DNA of 64,000 nucleotides, taken from assembly GCF_023206395.1 (NCBI RefSeq), contig NZ_CP066150.1, positions 248,001 through 312,000 on the forward strand, in the 5' to 3' direction. The DNA is from Vibrio sp. ED004. GTDB lineage: Bacteria; Pseudomonadota; Gammaproteobacteria; Enterobacterales; Vibrionaceae. A program made the position numbers and the translations under genes. This document shows positions 9,685-18,007 of this stretch, piece after piece (position 1 is the stretch's first letter; each line of letters begins with the position of its first letter). Under the pieces are notes generated by a model, which was not told the DNA's origin, made no database searches, and saw only the letters and a list, made by a program, of their open reading frames with translations.

Positions 9685-10314
9685 TTAGGCATGACCATGG
9701 ATGTACCTAAACTCTTGCTCAATCGCATGAAGCATATTAATCGCGTTCTCAGACGATGCATGGATGATCTCAGTCTTGGGGGCCGCGCCTATTTGTTCGA
9801 TTTTTATTTCGTTTTCAGAAAGCAGAGAGATAGTCGTGCGCTCAAACTCAAAGCTATTTAGGTTCACATCCATAATGGCGCTCGCCCACTCAATTGCCTC
9901 TAAATCTTTGGTGGTATATTGATTGGTCAAAATACCGCAACTGCCGTCTGGTTTCGGCAATACATGATCAACAATGCCATCGTAATCGTTGTCCCAAATC
10001 AGAATTTCTAATTCACCGTCACCATCACTCACTGCAGTGACGGGGTAGCCACTTTCATCCTGTGTGAGTAACACTTGAGTATGCGGCTTTAATTCAGGTT
10101 CGTGGTGGGTGTCTGGCTGAGAGATTGAGTCGAGATATTGTGAGAATGAGTATTTGAGATAAGCCTGCACTTCTTCATTGTCATTGATGTTCATGCTGCT
10201 TGGTGCATCTGTGTGAGCGGTATTGATTGAGATTTCCGGCATGCCCGCTAAGAAGTCGTCGAATAGTTGCGTTGCTTTGTCTAACTCAGAGTGAGTTGCG
10301 ATTACTTTACTCAT
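9685..10314 (-). CDS. Hypothetical acidic protein
   Basis: 209 residues, acidic, with no signal peptide or membrane segment. I do not recognise a family. Its most distinctive stretch is DGDGELEILIWDNDYDGIVDHV, an Asp/Gly-rich segment that resembles calcium-binding loops of EF-hand or thrombospondin-3 type, but the spacing is not a clean EF-hand. It is a single gene with its own flanking terminators on both sides. Start ATG at 10314 follows a weak purine-rich site. Confidence 0.65.
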   Translation of the reverse strand: MSKVIATHSELDKATQLFDDFLAGMPEISINTAHTDAPSSMNINDNEEVQAYLKYSFSQYLDSISQPDTHHEPELKPHTQVLLTQDESGYPVTAVSDGDGELEILIWDNDYDGIVDHVLPKPDGSCGILTNQYTTKDLEAIEWASAIMDVNLNSFEFERTTISLLSENEIKIEQIGAAPKTEIIHASSENAINMLHAIEQEFRYIHGHA

Positions 10315-10623
10315 GTTTATAGCCCTTTCAATTGATTAGGTTTCAATAAAAGCAAATAGCAGAGGTACAACAGATGATGGATGGGGTGTGGGTGAATCCT
10401 TGATGGATCGTCACTTTACATTAGCAAAGCCGAAGTAAAACTGTATGACAAAGAAATGAAGCTTGAGCAGGAGTTTAATAAAGTGAGCTAGCGATCAATG
10501 TTCACGGTTCTTAACTGTTTTTAACTGACGGGTGCCAATCCCTTCTAACGACACATAAAAAAGACCTAAAGCACGGTGATGCTTTAGGTCCTAATAAAAG
10601 GCGGGAATATAACTCACATCAAG
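10315..10623. other. Intergenic region
   Basis: 309 bp between two minus-strand genes. Apart from the kinase terminator at its left-hand part adjoining 10624 (see 10557-10590), I see no gene or repeat; the promoter of the hypothetical gene must lie here. Confidence 0.5.
10557..10590 (-). terminator. Intrinsic terminator of the hybrid kinase gene
   Basis: Stem GACCTAAAGCA / TGCTTTAGGTC with loop CGGTGA, followed on the minus strand by a run of T residues (10557-10562 read as A on plus). Confidence 0.88.
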
Positions 10624-13032
10624 CTAGACAATTTTTTGCTCACTCTCTTCGCTCGTTGAGTCGCTTTCTTTAGCTAAAAAACTCTCGACGATCTCTCGAA
10701 GCTTCCCTTGATTAACAGGCTTAGGTAAAAACTCATCCATACCCACATCAAAACATAAATGCTTGTCTCTCTGCACAACGTTAGCCGTAAGTGCGACGAT
10801 AGGAATATGTTGTGAAGAGCCCTCTTCCAGCACTCGGATCTGCTTAGTTGCTTCAAAGCCATCAAGCACAGGCATCTGACAGTCCATAAAGATCATCACA
10901 TAATCATTGGCTTTAAACTTCTCGACACCGATTTCCCCATTGTCTGCGATATCAACTTCAAGGCCCAACTTCTTAAGCATCATCTTGGCGACTTGTTGAT
11001 TCACTCTCGAGTCTTCCACAACTAAGACTTTGCCACTAAAAGAAGCCGTGACCGCCGCAGGTTTTGATTCTTCTTTTAGAGCAGATTTCTCTGGTTGTGC
11101 CGGTTTAGCAGCAACCGCAGATTTGGTTACGGGTGCCGGTTCATTGTCTTTAAACGCCACCTCGCCTCGATTTGGGTAGGTGAAGGTTGAAGTGTCAGCG
11201 GCTCTCGCAAGCACCTCACTGATGGTCCACTTAAGTTGGTTGTCCTGATAAGGGCGAGCGATATAAGCGACAAAACCAACTTGCTTCGCGCGAACTTCAT
11301 CTTGCTTTCTAGGATCAGCTGAGATCATCACTAACTTAGGACATTCGTTACCAAAGCGTTCAACTAAGCTTCTCGCCAGTTGAAAGCCATCAACGGACGG
11401 CATCACTTTATCTATCAGCACGAGGTCGTATGGCGATGACTTGGCCACAGACTCTGAAACCAACTCTAACGCTTGGTTTGCCGTTTCACAGCACTCAGAC
11501 TTAACGCCGAAAGATTGAAGCTGTGCAGACGTTATACGCATGTTCAGTTGGCTGTCATCCACTAGCAGAACCGAAACCTTATTGAAATCGATATTGCGTT
11601 CGTCCACTTCTAAACACGGATCAAAATTAGCAGTGAAATAGAATGTACTGCCCTTGCCTTCAACACTGGTTAGTTCAAGCTTGCTGCCCATCAATGTCAC
11701 GATCTTCTCGCATATCGTGAGACCAAGCCCTGTGCCTCCGTAAATACGCGTGGTACTACCGTCCGCTTGTTGAAACTTATCGAATACCGATTTCTGTTTG
11801 TCTTCCGCAATACCGATACCACTATCGACAACCTCAAATTTGACTCTGAGCTTTTGCTCAGGCTCAATCACATCATCCAAACGAAGAGAGAGCGTAACGT
11901 GCCCATGCTCGGTAAATTTGATGGCGTTACCTAATAAGTTGTTTAGAACTTGTCTAAGTTGAGTAGCATCGCCAATCACCATGGTTGGAATCTTAGGATC
12001 TATCTCTAATTGGAATCGAAGCCCTTTCTGTTCAGCTTTCACTCGGAAGGTCGATTCAACATCGGCCGCAATGCCCATCATTTTCATCGGCTCTTGCTGA
12101 AGCTCTAGTCGTCCCGCTTCGATCTTCGAGTAGTCGAGAATGTCATTAATTAAGTCGAGCAGCGTAAGCGAAGAGGTATTGAGCATGTTGATATATTCTT
12201 TTTGCTCTTTCGGCATGTCCATTTCAGAAAGGAGAGACGACAACCCGATAATCCCGTTCATAGGGGTACGAATTTCATGGCTCATATTGGCAAGGAATTC
12301 ACTTTTATTGCGGTTAGCAATCTCTGCAACATCTTTAGCTTTTTCCAGTTCTTGGTATTGTTGACGAATACGTTCAATAGACTGGTTATAACTGCTCTCT
12401 AGTGTCGAGATTTCATCTTTGTAATCAGAATCGGTGGGTATTAAAAAGCGCGGTTTATTATCTTCGACCTGCTGCAGATTGATCTGAGAAGACATGATCA
12501 TTAAGCGTTTCACCACGAGACGATAGACGATTGTTAAACATACCAAAGACAACAAGAATATTTTGACGGCTTCAAAGGCGAGCAACAGTAACACTCGTTC
12601 TTCAAAATCATTAAGAATCATACTTAAATCAGATTGCACCGTGAGCGTCGCTAACGGGAAATCGGTGCCACCCATCTGATGTACCATTTGCCAAGACTGG
12701 GAATAAGATCGGCCTTCAGTCTTTTGTCCTAACTCTAGAATTTTTTCATCGGGACTTTCAATCAAGAGGTAACTCACAGACGGCAAACGAAAGATGCCCT
12801 CTGCTTGAACAAAAAGCTGAGCACGGTCTTCGACCCACAAGCTGGACGTTAAACCGGACAGATAACCGGCCTTAACCTGTTCGACCTGAGAGCTGATAAA
12901 AGAAACTCGACTTTGGTACTCCACATACAACCCTAGACCTGTCACTATAACTGTAAATAAGGTGCTGATTGCGATGATTACCCCGATCAACTGTCGGGAG
13001 AGTCCAATATAGCGTTTTCCTTTTGTCACCAT
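10624..13032 (-). CDS. Hybrid sensor histidine kinase with two receiver domains
   Basis: 802 residues. A membrane helix (about 13-36), a periplasmic sensor of about 110 residues and a second helix (about 147-170) are followed by a linker and HisKA with the phospho-acceptor H252 ([10 protein letters not shown]). The ATPase has N box [10 protein letters not shown] and G boxes VDSGIGI and GGTGLGL. Two receiver domains follow, with phospho-aspartates in [14 protein letters not shown] and [14 protein letters not shown]. No output domain is present, so it must signal to a separate protein. It is divergent from a periplasmic binding protein gene 88 bp away, which may deliver the ligand. Confidence 0.9.
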   Translation of the reverse strand: MVTKGKRYIGLSRQLIGVIIAISTLFTVIVTGLGLYVEYQSRVSFISSQVEQVKAGYLSGLTSSLWVEDRAQLFVQAEGIFRLPSVSYLLIESPDEKILELGQKTEGRSYSQSWQMVHQMGGTDFPLATLTVQSDLSMILNDFEERVLLLLAFEAVKIFLLSLVCLTIVYRLVVKRLMIMSSQINLQQVEDNKPRFLIPTDSDYKDEISTLESSYNQSIERIRQQYQELEKAKDVAEIANRNKSEFLANMSHEIRTPMNGIIGLSSLLSEMDMPKEQKEYINMLNTSSLTLLDLINDILDYSKIEAGRLELQQEPMKMMGIAADVESTFRVKAEQKGLRFQLEIDPKIPTMVIGDATQLRQVLNNLLGNAIKFTEHGHVTLSLRLDDVIEPEQKLRVKFEVVDSGIGIAEDKQKSVFDKFQQADGSTTRIYGGTGLGLTICEKIVTLMGSKLELTSVEGKGSTFYFTANFDPCLEVDERNIDFNKVSVLLVDDSQLNMRITSAQLQSFGVKSECCETANQALELVSESVAKSSPYDLVLIDKVMPSVDGFQLARSLVERFGNECPKLVMISADPRKQDEVRAKQVGFVAYIARPYQDNQLKWTISEVLARAADTSTFTYPNRGEVAFKDNEPAPVTKSAVAAKPAQPEKSALKEESKPAAVTASFSGKVLVVEDSRVNQQVAKMMLKKLGLEVDIADNGEIGVEKFKANDYVMIFMDCQMPVLDGFEATKQIRVLEEGSSQHIPIVALTANVVQRDKHLCFDVGMDEFLPKPVNQGKLREIVESFLAKESDSTSEESEQKIV

Positions 13033-13120
13033 ACAAAAATTACCATTATTGTTATCCTAGCAAACTACAATTACTCAACTAGTATAATAGTAGTCATTCA
13101 TCAAATAACTAGGGAAGGTT

Positions 13121-13879
13121 ATGAAAAAACATCTTATCTTTGCATCCATAGTCAGTTTGTTTTCAAGCAGTTATGCTTTTGCAAGCGAACCTCTTCACTA
13201 CTACATTATTGCGAGCCAAGCGCAACCTTTTCAGATCGAAACTGACGGGTCATCTCACAGAGGAATCGTTTCAGATATTGTGGAAGCCGTGTTTGATGAC
13301 AGCCAATATGAAATCAACTATCACACCTACCCTTTTAATCGAATGATCGACAAGCTCGATGCGAGAGAAAACCCAAACTGGGTTACCTATGGAAGCCCTA
13401 GTTGGGGAAACATCCAATCTGTGAACCTATCTGAAGACCCGATTTACAATGTAAAACACGTGTTGCTGAGTAGTGGTAAAAAGCCATTTGAGTTCAATAC
13501 AATCAATGATCTAGACGGGAAAGCAGTAGTATTGCTGGTGGGGTTTGAGTATCCGAACTTGGAACCTTATATCCAACAGGGCAAGCTCAACGAGATTCGA
13601 GTAAAAGATTACACGGCTGCATTTCGAGTCCTGAACCGTGCCCCCGGTGACGCCGTGTTTGTGGAAATGGAATCTCGAATCAAATACAACCTAAACGAGC
13701 AAAAACTGAATATTGATGATTACCAGATGCAAGAGTTTGGTTCTGTAATCAATAACTATCCTATCCATTTAGCGTTTGACCCTGAGATGGATCCTAAGCT
13801 GCAAAGCTTCATCAACCAACGCCTCGACCAAATGAAAGACGATGGGCAACTCGACGACATCGTACAGAGTTACTTGTAA
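13121..13879 (+). CDS. Periplasmic solute-binding-protein-like protein
   Basis: 252 residues with a clear signal peptide (MKKHLIFASIVSLFSSSYAFA, cleavage before SEPL). The mature part looks like the SBP_bac_3 type II binding fold, with blocks PFNRMIDKLDAR and INDLDGKAVVLLVG. There are no transporter genes beside it. Its position, divergent from the hybrid kinase, suggests an accessory sensor protein rather than an import component. The ribosome site is GGAAGG. The link to the kinase is inference. Confidence 0.75.
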   Translation: MKKHLIFASIVSLFSSSYAFASEPLHYYIIASQAQPFQIETDGSSHRGIVSDIVEAVFDDSQYEINYHTYPFNRMIDKLDARENPNWVTYGSPSWGNIQSVNLSEDPIYNVKHVLLSSGKKPFEFNTINDLDGKAVVLLVGFEYPNLEPYIQQGKLNEIRVKDYTAAFRVLNRAPGDAVFVEMESRIKYNLNEQKLNIDDYQMQEFGSVINNYPIHLAFDPEMDPKLQSFINQRLDQMKDDGQLDDIVQSYL

Positions 13880-13974
13880 CACCAGCGTAACGTCGAACTT
13901 AGCAACGGATAGCTTGTAACGAATAGCTTGGTAACACACTTTAACTATCGTTGATGCCTAACTCTCTAAAACCT

Positions 13975-14017
13975 AAAAGGCCGCCCTGCTAAATATTGAA
14001 TAGCAGGACGGCCTTTT
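13975..14017. terminator. Bidirectional intrinsic terminator
   Basis: A 16-bp stem with one mismatch (AAAAGGCCG-C-CCTGCT / AGCAGG-A-CGGCCTTTT) and an 11-base loop, between convergent genes. Confidence 0.88.
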
Positions 14018-14073
14018 AAATACGTCTGTAGGGACAAGCAACCATAAATATGCCCGCTATCTGAATCGACGAG

Positions 14074-14559
14074 TCAATGCGAAGCAATTAAATGCTGTTG
14101 CTGAGTGAGAAGCTGTCGACGCACTGACATCAGAATCTTACCTAAATGGTTCTCGCCAGTTCCATCGCCGCCATCGCCCCAGAAATGGTCTTTGTGGGAA
14201 TGTTCTTTGATCACAGAATCCCCGGTATTGGTAAGAAACAGAGCAAACTGCGGATTCTGTCTGAATTTCTCGATGACGATGAACTGCATCACTTCAACAC
14301 GAATCTCATACCAATCCTCACGAACTTGGTCTTCGTAGTCACGGCTCAAAGAGAATGCTTCAGCAGGTGTGCTAGCTTGCAGAATAGTATTGCGAAGTAC
14401 TTCGCAGGAGAACTTCATAGCTTGATAATAGTGTTCGCTGGTTGCCCAAATTTGATCATCAACCTTGATGGGGCAAGCTGCAAAATTTGACAAGTATCCG
14501 TTTGGATCTTCAGGTTCATAAAATAGCACTTCTTTGGCTTGAGCCACAGAATTAGACAT
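14074..14559 (-). CDS. NADAR-family protein (YbiA-like)
   Basis: 161 residues with the NADAR signature: GYLSNFAACPI, WATSEHYYQAMKF, and the C-terminal FWGDGGDGTGENHLGKILMSVR. Family members such as YbiA are N-glycosidases acting on riboflavin-pathway intermediates; others remove ADP-ribose from nucleobases in toxin or phage-defence settings. No partner gene is visible here. The ATG at 14559 has AAGGAG and matches the family start; an upstream ATG at 14634 would add 25 unsupported residues. It stands alone between terminators. Confidence 0.85.
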   Translation of the reverse strand: MSNSVAQAKEVLFYEPEDPNGYLSNFAACPIKVDDQIWATSEHYYQAMKFSCEVLRNTILQASTPAEAFSLSRDYEDQVREDWYEIRVEVMQFIVIEKFRQNPQFALFLTNTGDSVIKEHSHKDHFWGDGGDGTGENHLGKILMSVRRQLLTQQQHLIASH

Positions 14560-14782
14560 AGCCTTCTCCTTACCAACGACATCGCATATTTTTGCTTTAA
14601 CTTTAAAATTAGTGGCATTGCATATTGCTGTCAAACAACTTGGTTAAAGAGTATGCCATGGGCGTGTTTTTAGTCTGAGGGACATAATTTAAAAAAGGGT
14701 ATAGCGAAGCTGTAAATTAGAGAAGAGAATCAAACCATTGATATTGCATAGATAATAATTATAAAAAAGTACTTATAAATCA

Positions 14783-14805
14783 AAGGGTGGCATAGTGCCA
14801 CCCTT
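14783..14805 (-). terminator. Hairpin downstream of the small acidic gene
   Basis: A 10-bp perfect stem (AAGGGTGGCA / TGCCACCCTT) with a 3-base loop, just past the stop of the minus-strand gene at 14825. The T-tract is short, so it is a moderate terminator. Confidence 0.6.
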
Positions 14806-14824
14806 CTAAATGCAATGGGGATTA

Positions 14825-15019
14825 TTAGTGAATAAGACCTAGCTCCCTCGCTTCTTCCAGACTCAAACCGCTTTCTCTAATTTCTCTTAGAGCCTCGATA
14901 CGACGACGAGCTTCAGCGGACTTCATTTTCTTTTCTGGTTTGAAAGATACTTCTTCTTCAGCATCCCACTTGTTTGCAATATTTGTCATTTCATCATGGT
15001 TGATAGAATTAATGGACAT
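14825..15019 (-). CDS. Small conserved-looking charged protein
   Basis: 64 residues, beginning MSINSINHDEMTNI. A long charged C-terminal helix contains KSAEARRRIEALREIRESGLSLEEARELGLIH. The ATG at 15019 has an excellent ribosome site (GGAGG), so translation is likely; the frame is open further upstream to 15148 but without a site. No signal peptide or membrane segment. I do not recognise the family; the helix could mediate protein or nucleic-acid contacts. Confidence 0.7.
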   Translation of the reverse strand: MSINSINHDEMTNIANKWDAEEEVSFKPEKKMKSAEARRRIEALREIRESGLSLEEARELGLIH

Positions 15020-15339
15020 GTTTTCCTCCGAAAAGCACCATGTAATGGACAGGTAATCTGTAGCAAATGCTATTTCGCTTGTTAAGAAAATCTGTACTGA
15101 AATGTGATGATTCCGACGCTTCACAAACCTAATTAATAAATGCCTCATTTAAACTTTGCCAAAGGCATTTTCTGCAATTACATTTAAAAGATTCCCCATA
15201 AGAAATGTGGTTTGATCCAACTCTCATTTTCCCCTCTCCCAATTCTTCTTTTCCGCTGAAAATTCGTGAAATAACCCAAGATAAATTTCGAGGCACTTCA
15301 TTCTTTTTGTGCTCATCGCTTTCGCTAAATTCAACACAT

Positions 15340-15358
15340 GTTAATGATAATAGTTATC
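15340..15358. promoter_or_regulatory. Fur box
   Basis: GTTAATGATAATAGTTATC matches 16 of 19 bases of the classical Fur box GATAATGATAATCATTATC. It lies 24 bp before the ATG at 15382, in promoter position, so the following genes should be iron-repressed. Confidence 0.7.
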
Positions 15359-15381
15359 AATATCATAGCTGAGTATTTATC

Positions 15382-16205
15382 ATGTCTGTGGGAATTTCAG
15401 ATACACCACTTCTCGAAGTGAAGAATTTATGTGTCGACTACATCACCGATGACGGTGATTTCAACGCGGTCAAATCCGTCAGCTTTAGCATAGGCCAAGG
15501 TGAGATTTTTGGCTTAGCCGGAGAGTCTGGCTGTGGCAAAAGTACCATCGCATTTGCCATTAACCGTCTGCATAAGCCGCCCTCGTTCATATCCGGAGGC
15601 CAAATACTCTTTGGTGGACAAGATCTGCTGAGCTTGTCAGACAGCCATTTGAATACCTTGCGCTGGAGTGAGATCGCCATGGTGTTCCAGAGTGCGATGA
15701 ATTCACTCAACCCTGTATAACCATCGAAGAACAATTTGCTGATGTGCTACGCCACCACAAAGGCATGACCAATGAACAAGCCAAAGATCGCGCAGAGAAG
15801 TTACTCGACCTAGTAAACATTCCGCGCAACCGACTCACTGAATACCCTCACCAATTCAGTGGCGGCATGCGTCAACGTTTAGTGATTGCCATTGCCCTCG
15901 CCCTCAACCCTAAGCTGATCATCATGGACGAGCCGACTACGGCTTTAGATGTGGTGGTACAGCGCGAGATTTTGCAGCAGATACACCAACTCAGAGAGGA
16001 GTTTGGCTTCTCAATCCTCTTTATCACTCACGACTTAGCATTAATGAGCCAACTGTGTGACCGCATTGCCATCATGCGCCATGGCCAAATCGTTGAAGTC
16101 AATCAAGCCTACGAGATTCGCAACAATCCGCAGCACTCCTATACCCAAAAACTATGGAGTTCTTTCCCTAATATTCACGAACATGCTCACGCGACAGCGT
16201 GCTAG
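15382..16205 (+). pseudogene. Oligopeptide/oligosaccharide ABC transporter ATPase, frameshifted
   Basis: DppD/OppD-type ATPase, broken at about 15715. The first part has Walker A (GESGCGKST) and runs to the Q-loop FQSAMNSLNPV, then meets TAA at 15718. The frame resumes at once with IEEQFADVLRHHKGMT and continues through FSGGMRQRLVIAIAL and IIMDEPTTALD. Restoring one missing base (family members read about NPV-xT-IEEQF) makes the gene whole. The sequence resembles the (GlcNAc)2 / chitooligosaccharide transporter ATPases of vibrios. A sequencing error is possible, but the next gene is broken too. Confidence 0.8.
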
Positions 16206-16214
16206 GAGAGCTCT

Positions 16215-17148
16215 ATGTCACAACCAATTTTTCAAATAAAAAACCTCGTCAAAGAGTTCACTGTTGGCGGTGGATTTGGCAAAGAAGAGATATTCAGAGC
16301 GCTGCACGGCGTGAGTTTTGACCTATATGCAGGAAAAACGCTGGCACTGGTTGGCGAGTCCGGTTGCGGGAAAAGCACCTGCGCAAGACTGATGACCAAG
16401 GTTTACCCTGCGACAGAGGGAGAAATCTTGTTCAACGGCAGAGACATCTCTACGCTCAATAGCCGCAAAGACATCTTGGATTACCGCAGCCGTGTGCAAA
16501 TGGTGTTTCAAGACCCATTTGGCTCACTCAATCCCACTCACACCATAGAGCACCACTTAACGCGCCCGCTTATAGATCCATAAGCAAGTCGCCAATAAAG
16601 CGGCTCTAGAAGAGCGCCTCAAAGAGTTATTGACGCTGGTGGAGTTACCCGTCGAAACTCTCGCGAAATACCCTCATGAGCTCAGTGGAGGCCAAAGGCA
16701 GCGGGTTAACCTAGCTAGAGCGCTTGCGGTTGGAGCTGAAGTCATTCTTGCCGATGAACCGACCTCGATGTTGGATGTTTCAATTCGACTTGGCGTGCTC
16801 AATCTCATGCAAAAAATGAAGAAAGAGCTTGGGATAGGCTTCTTGTACATTACCCACGACCTTGCGACCGCTCATTACATCGCAGAAGAGACCGCAGTGA
16901 TGTACAAAGGACAGATCGTTGAATGGGGATCAACCCAATCGATCTTAACGAATCCGCAGCACCCATATACAAAACTGTTGATCTCTGCAGTGCCGGATCC
17001 TGATCTGCCATTTGGCGAACTCGTAAAAAATGAGCCAAACTATTCCATAGACGTAGATCGTATTCGAGATCAGAGCAGCGAAATACAACATGAAATTAAG
17101 CAAGCATCTGATAATCACTTTGTAAAACAGTGGGATAACGTTGCATGA
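16215..17148 (+). pseudogene. Second ABC transporter ATPase of the pair, frameshifted
   Basis: DppF/OppF-type ATPase. The N-terminal part (Walker A GESGCGKST, Q-loop VFQDPFGSLNPTHTIEHH) meets TAA at about 16581. The protein continues in another frame from HKQVANKAALEERL through LSGGQRQRVNLARAL and ILADEPTSMLD to a normal C-terminus at 17148. One extra base, or two missing, near 16575 explains it. As the partner of the preceding ATPase it would have energised a permease pair, but no permease or binding-protein gene is nearby. With both ATPases broken the system is probably dead. Confidence 0.8.
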
Positions 17149-17627
17149 ATGAACTAGACACTTGGTTAGAGCGAGTCGGAGATTGGTACAAAGACCGAAA
17201 GCATGATCAATTGGACCGGTTAGAACCTTTGATCTTAACGCCTCCAGATGCACTCTGGGGGCCTTTGATCACGGATGAACAAAGCAAAGGCATCGCATGT
17301 TGGTTAGACGGGTGCCTGCGTATCTTTACTTTCTACCGAAATTCAGACCACAACCCACATCACCAAGAAAAGGCGTATCAATATCTGATGTTCGCTTACA
17401 GTAAGCTTCAAGCGGTGTGTTGTGACACGAAAGCGGAGCAAGACCTACAAGAGTGGTGTACACAGCGAGTACAACACTTGTGTGTGCTCGCATTGGAGTT
17501 TGCGAATCAACAGCAAGAGCCACGCTGGTTACAAGAATCCGAAAAATTGATCGAATCGCATGTTCGCTTCATGGCAAGCCAATCCCAGAACGATGATCAA
17601 GGTAACGTAAAACATCAGATTCACTGA
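17145..17627 (+). CDS. Hypothetical helical protein following the ABC ATPases
   Basis: 160 residues; the ATG overlaps the preceding stop (ATGA), so it was translated as part of the ABC operon. It looks mainly alpha-helical, rich in Trp, Tyr, His and Gln (WLERVGDWYKDRKHDQL; AYQYLMFAYSKLQAV), with no signal peptide or membrane span. I do not recognise a family. The coupling suggests an accessory role for the transporter, and it may now be non-functional with its operon. Confidence 0.6.
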   Translation: MNELDTWLERVGDWYKDRKHDQLDRLEPLILTPPDALWGPLITDEQSKGIACWLDGCLRIFTFYRNSDHNPHHQEKAYQYLMFAYSKLQAVCCDTKAEQDLQEWCTQRVQHLCVLALEFANQQQEPRWLQESEKLIESHVRFMASQSQNDDQGNVKHQIH

Positions 17628-17695
17628 TCATCCCCTATCGATCCAATATCAACTCATTAAAATGACCGTCTACTTGAAACAATAGGATCCATTGA

Positions 17696-17722
17696 AAGCA
17701 TGATCTGACCTTGATCATGCTT
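17696..17722. repeat. RctB-like inverted repeat
   Basis: Perfect 10-bp inverted repeat AAGCATGATC / GATCATGCTT with a 7-base spacer. The arms equal the iteron core of the origin. The 15-mer CCTTGATCATGCTTC at 17709-17723 recurs exactly at 20761-20775 in the origin control region. It is probably an additional RctB-binding site. Confidence 0.55.
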
Positions 17723-17775
17723 CGGTAGGTAATATTATAAGCTACTGATTTTTATAGGTTGCCGGAATTTAGGAT

Positions 17776-17805
17776 AAAAAAAAGCGAGTCCGTTGGGGAA
17801 CTCGC
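17776..17805 (-). terminator. rctB intrinsic terminator
   Basis: On the minus strand, GCGAGT...ACTCGC closes a GC-rich loop and is followed by eight T residues (17776-17783 read as A on plus). Confidence 0.8.
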
Positions 17806-18007
17806 AAAAAATCTATTCAGTATGATGTAACAAAATATGAGCCAATCTATTAATCATAAGAAAGGACAAAAGGTTGTCTATTCGGGATAAATAATAATCA
17901 ACTGGATGCGTTACATTGTCATCACTTTGTCAGCATTAGGTGCGATTATTATCAACACCTAATGATGATCAAATGACCTATTCACAACAGTGAAAGGGGG
18001 CCGAAAG

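Larger units (their letters stand above)
17628..18007. other. Intergenic region downstream of rctB
   Basis: 380 bp between convergent genes. It holds an RctB-like inverted repeat (17696-17722), the rctB terminator (17784-17805), and a further ATGATCA motif near 17964. No gene is seen. Confidence 0.6.
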
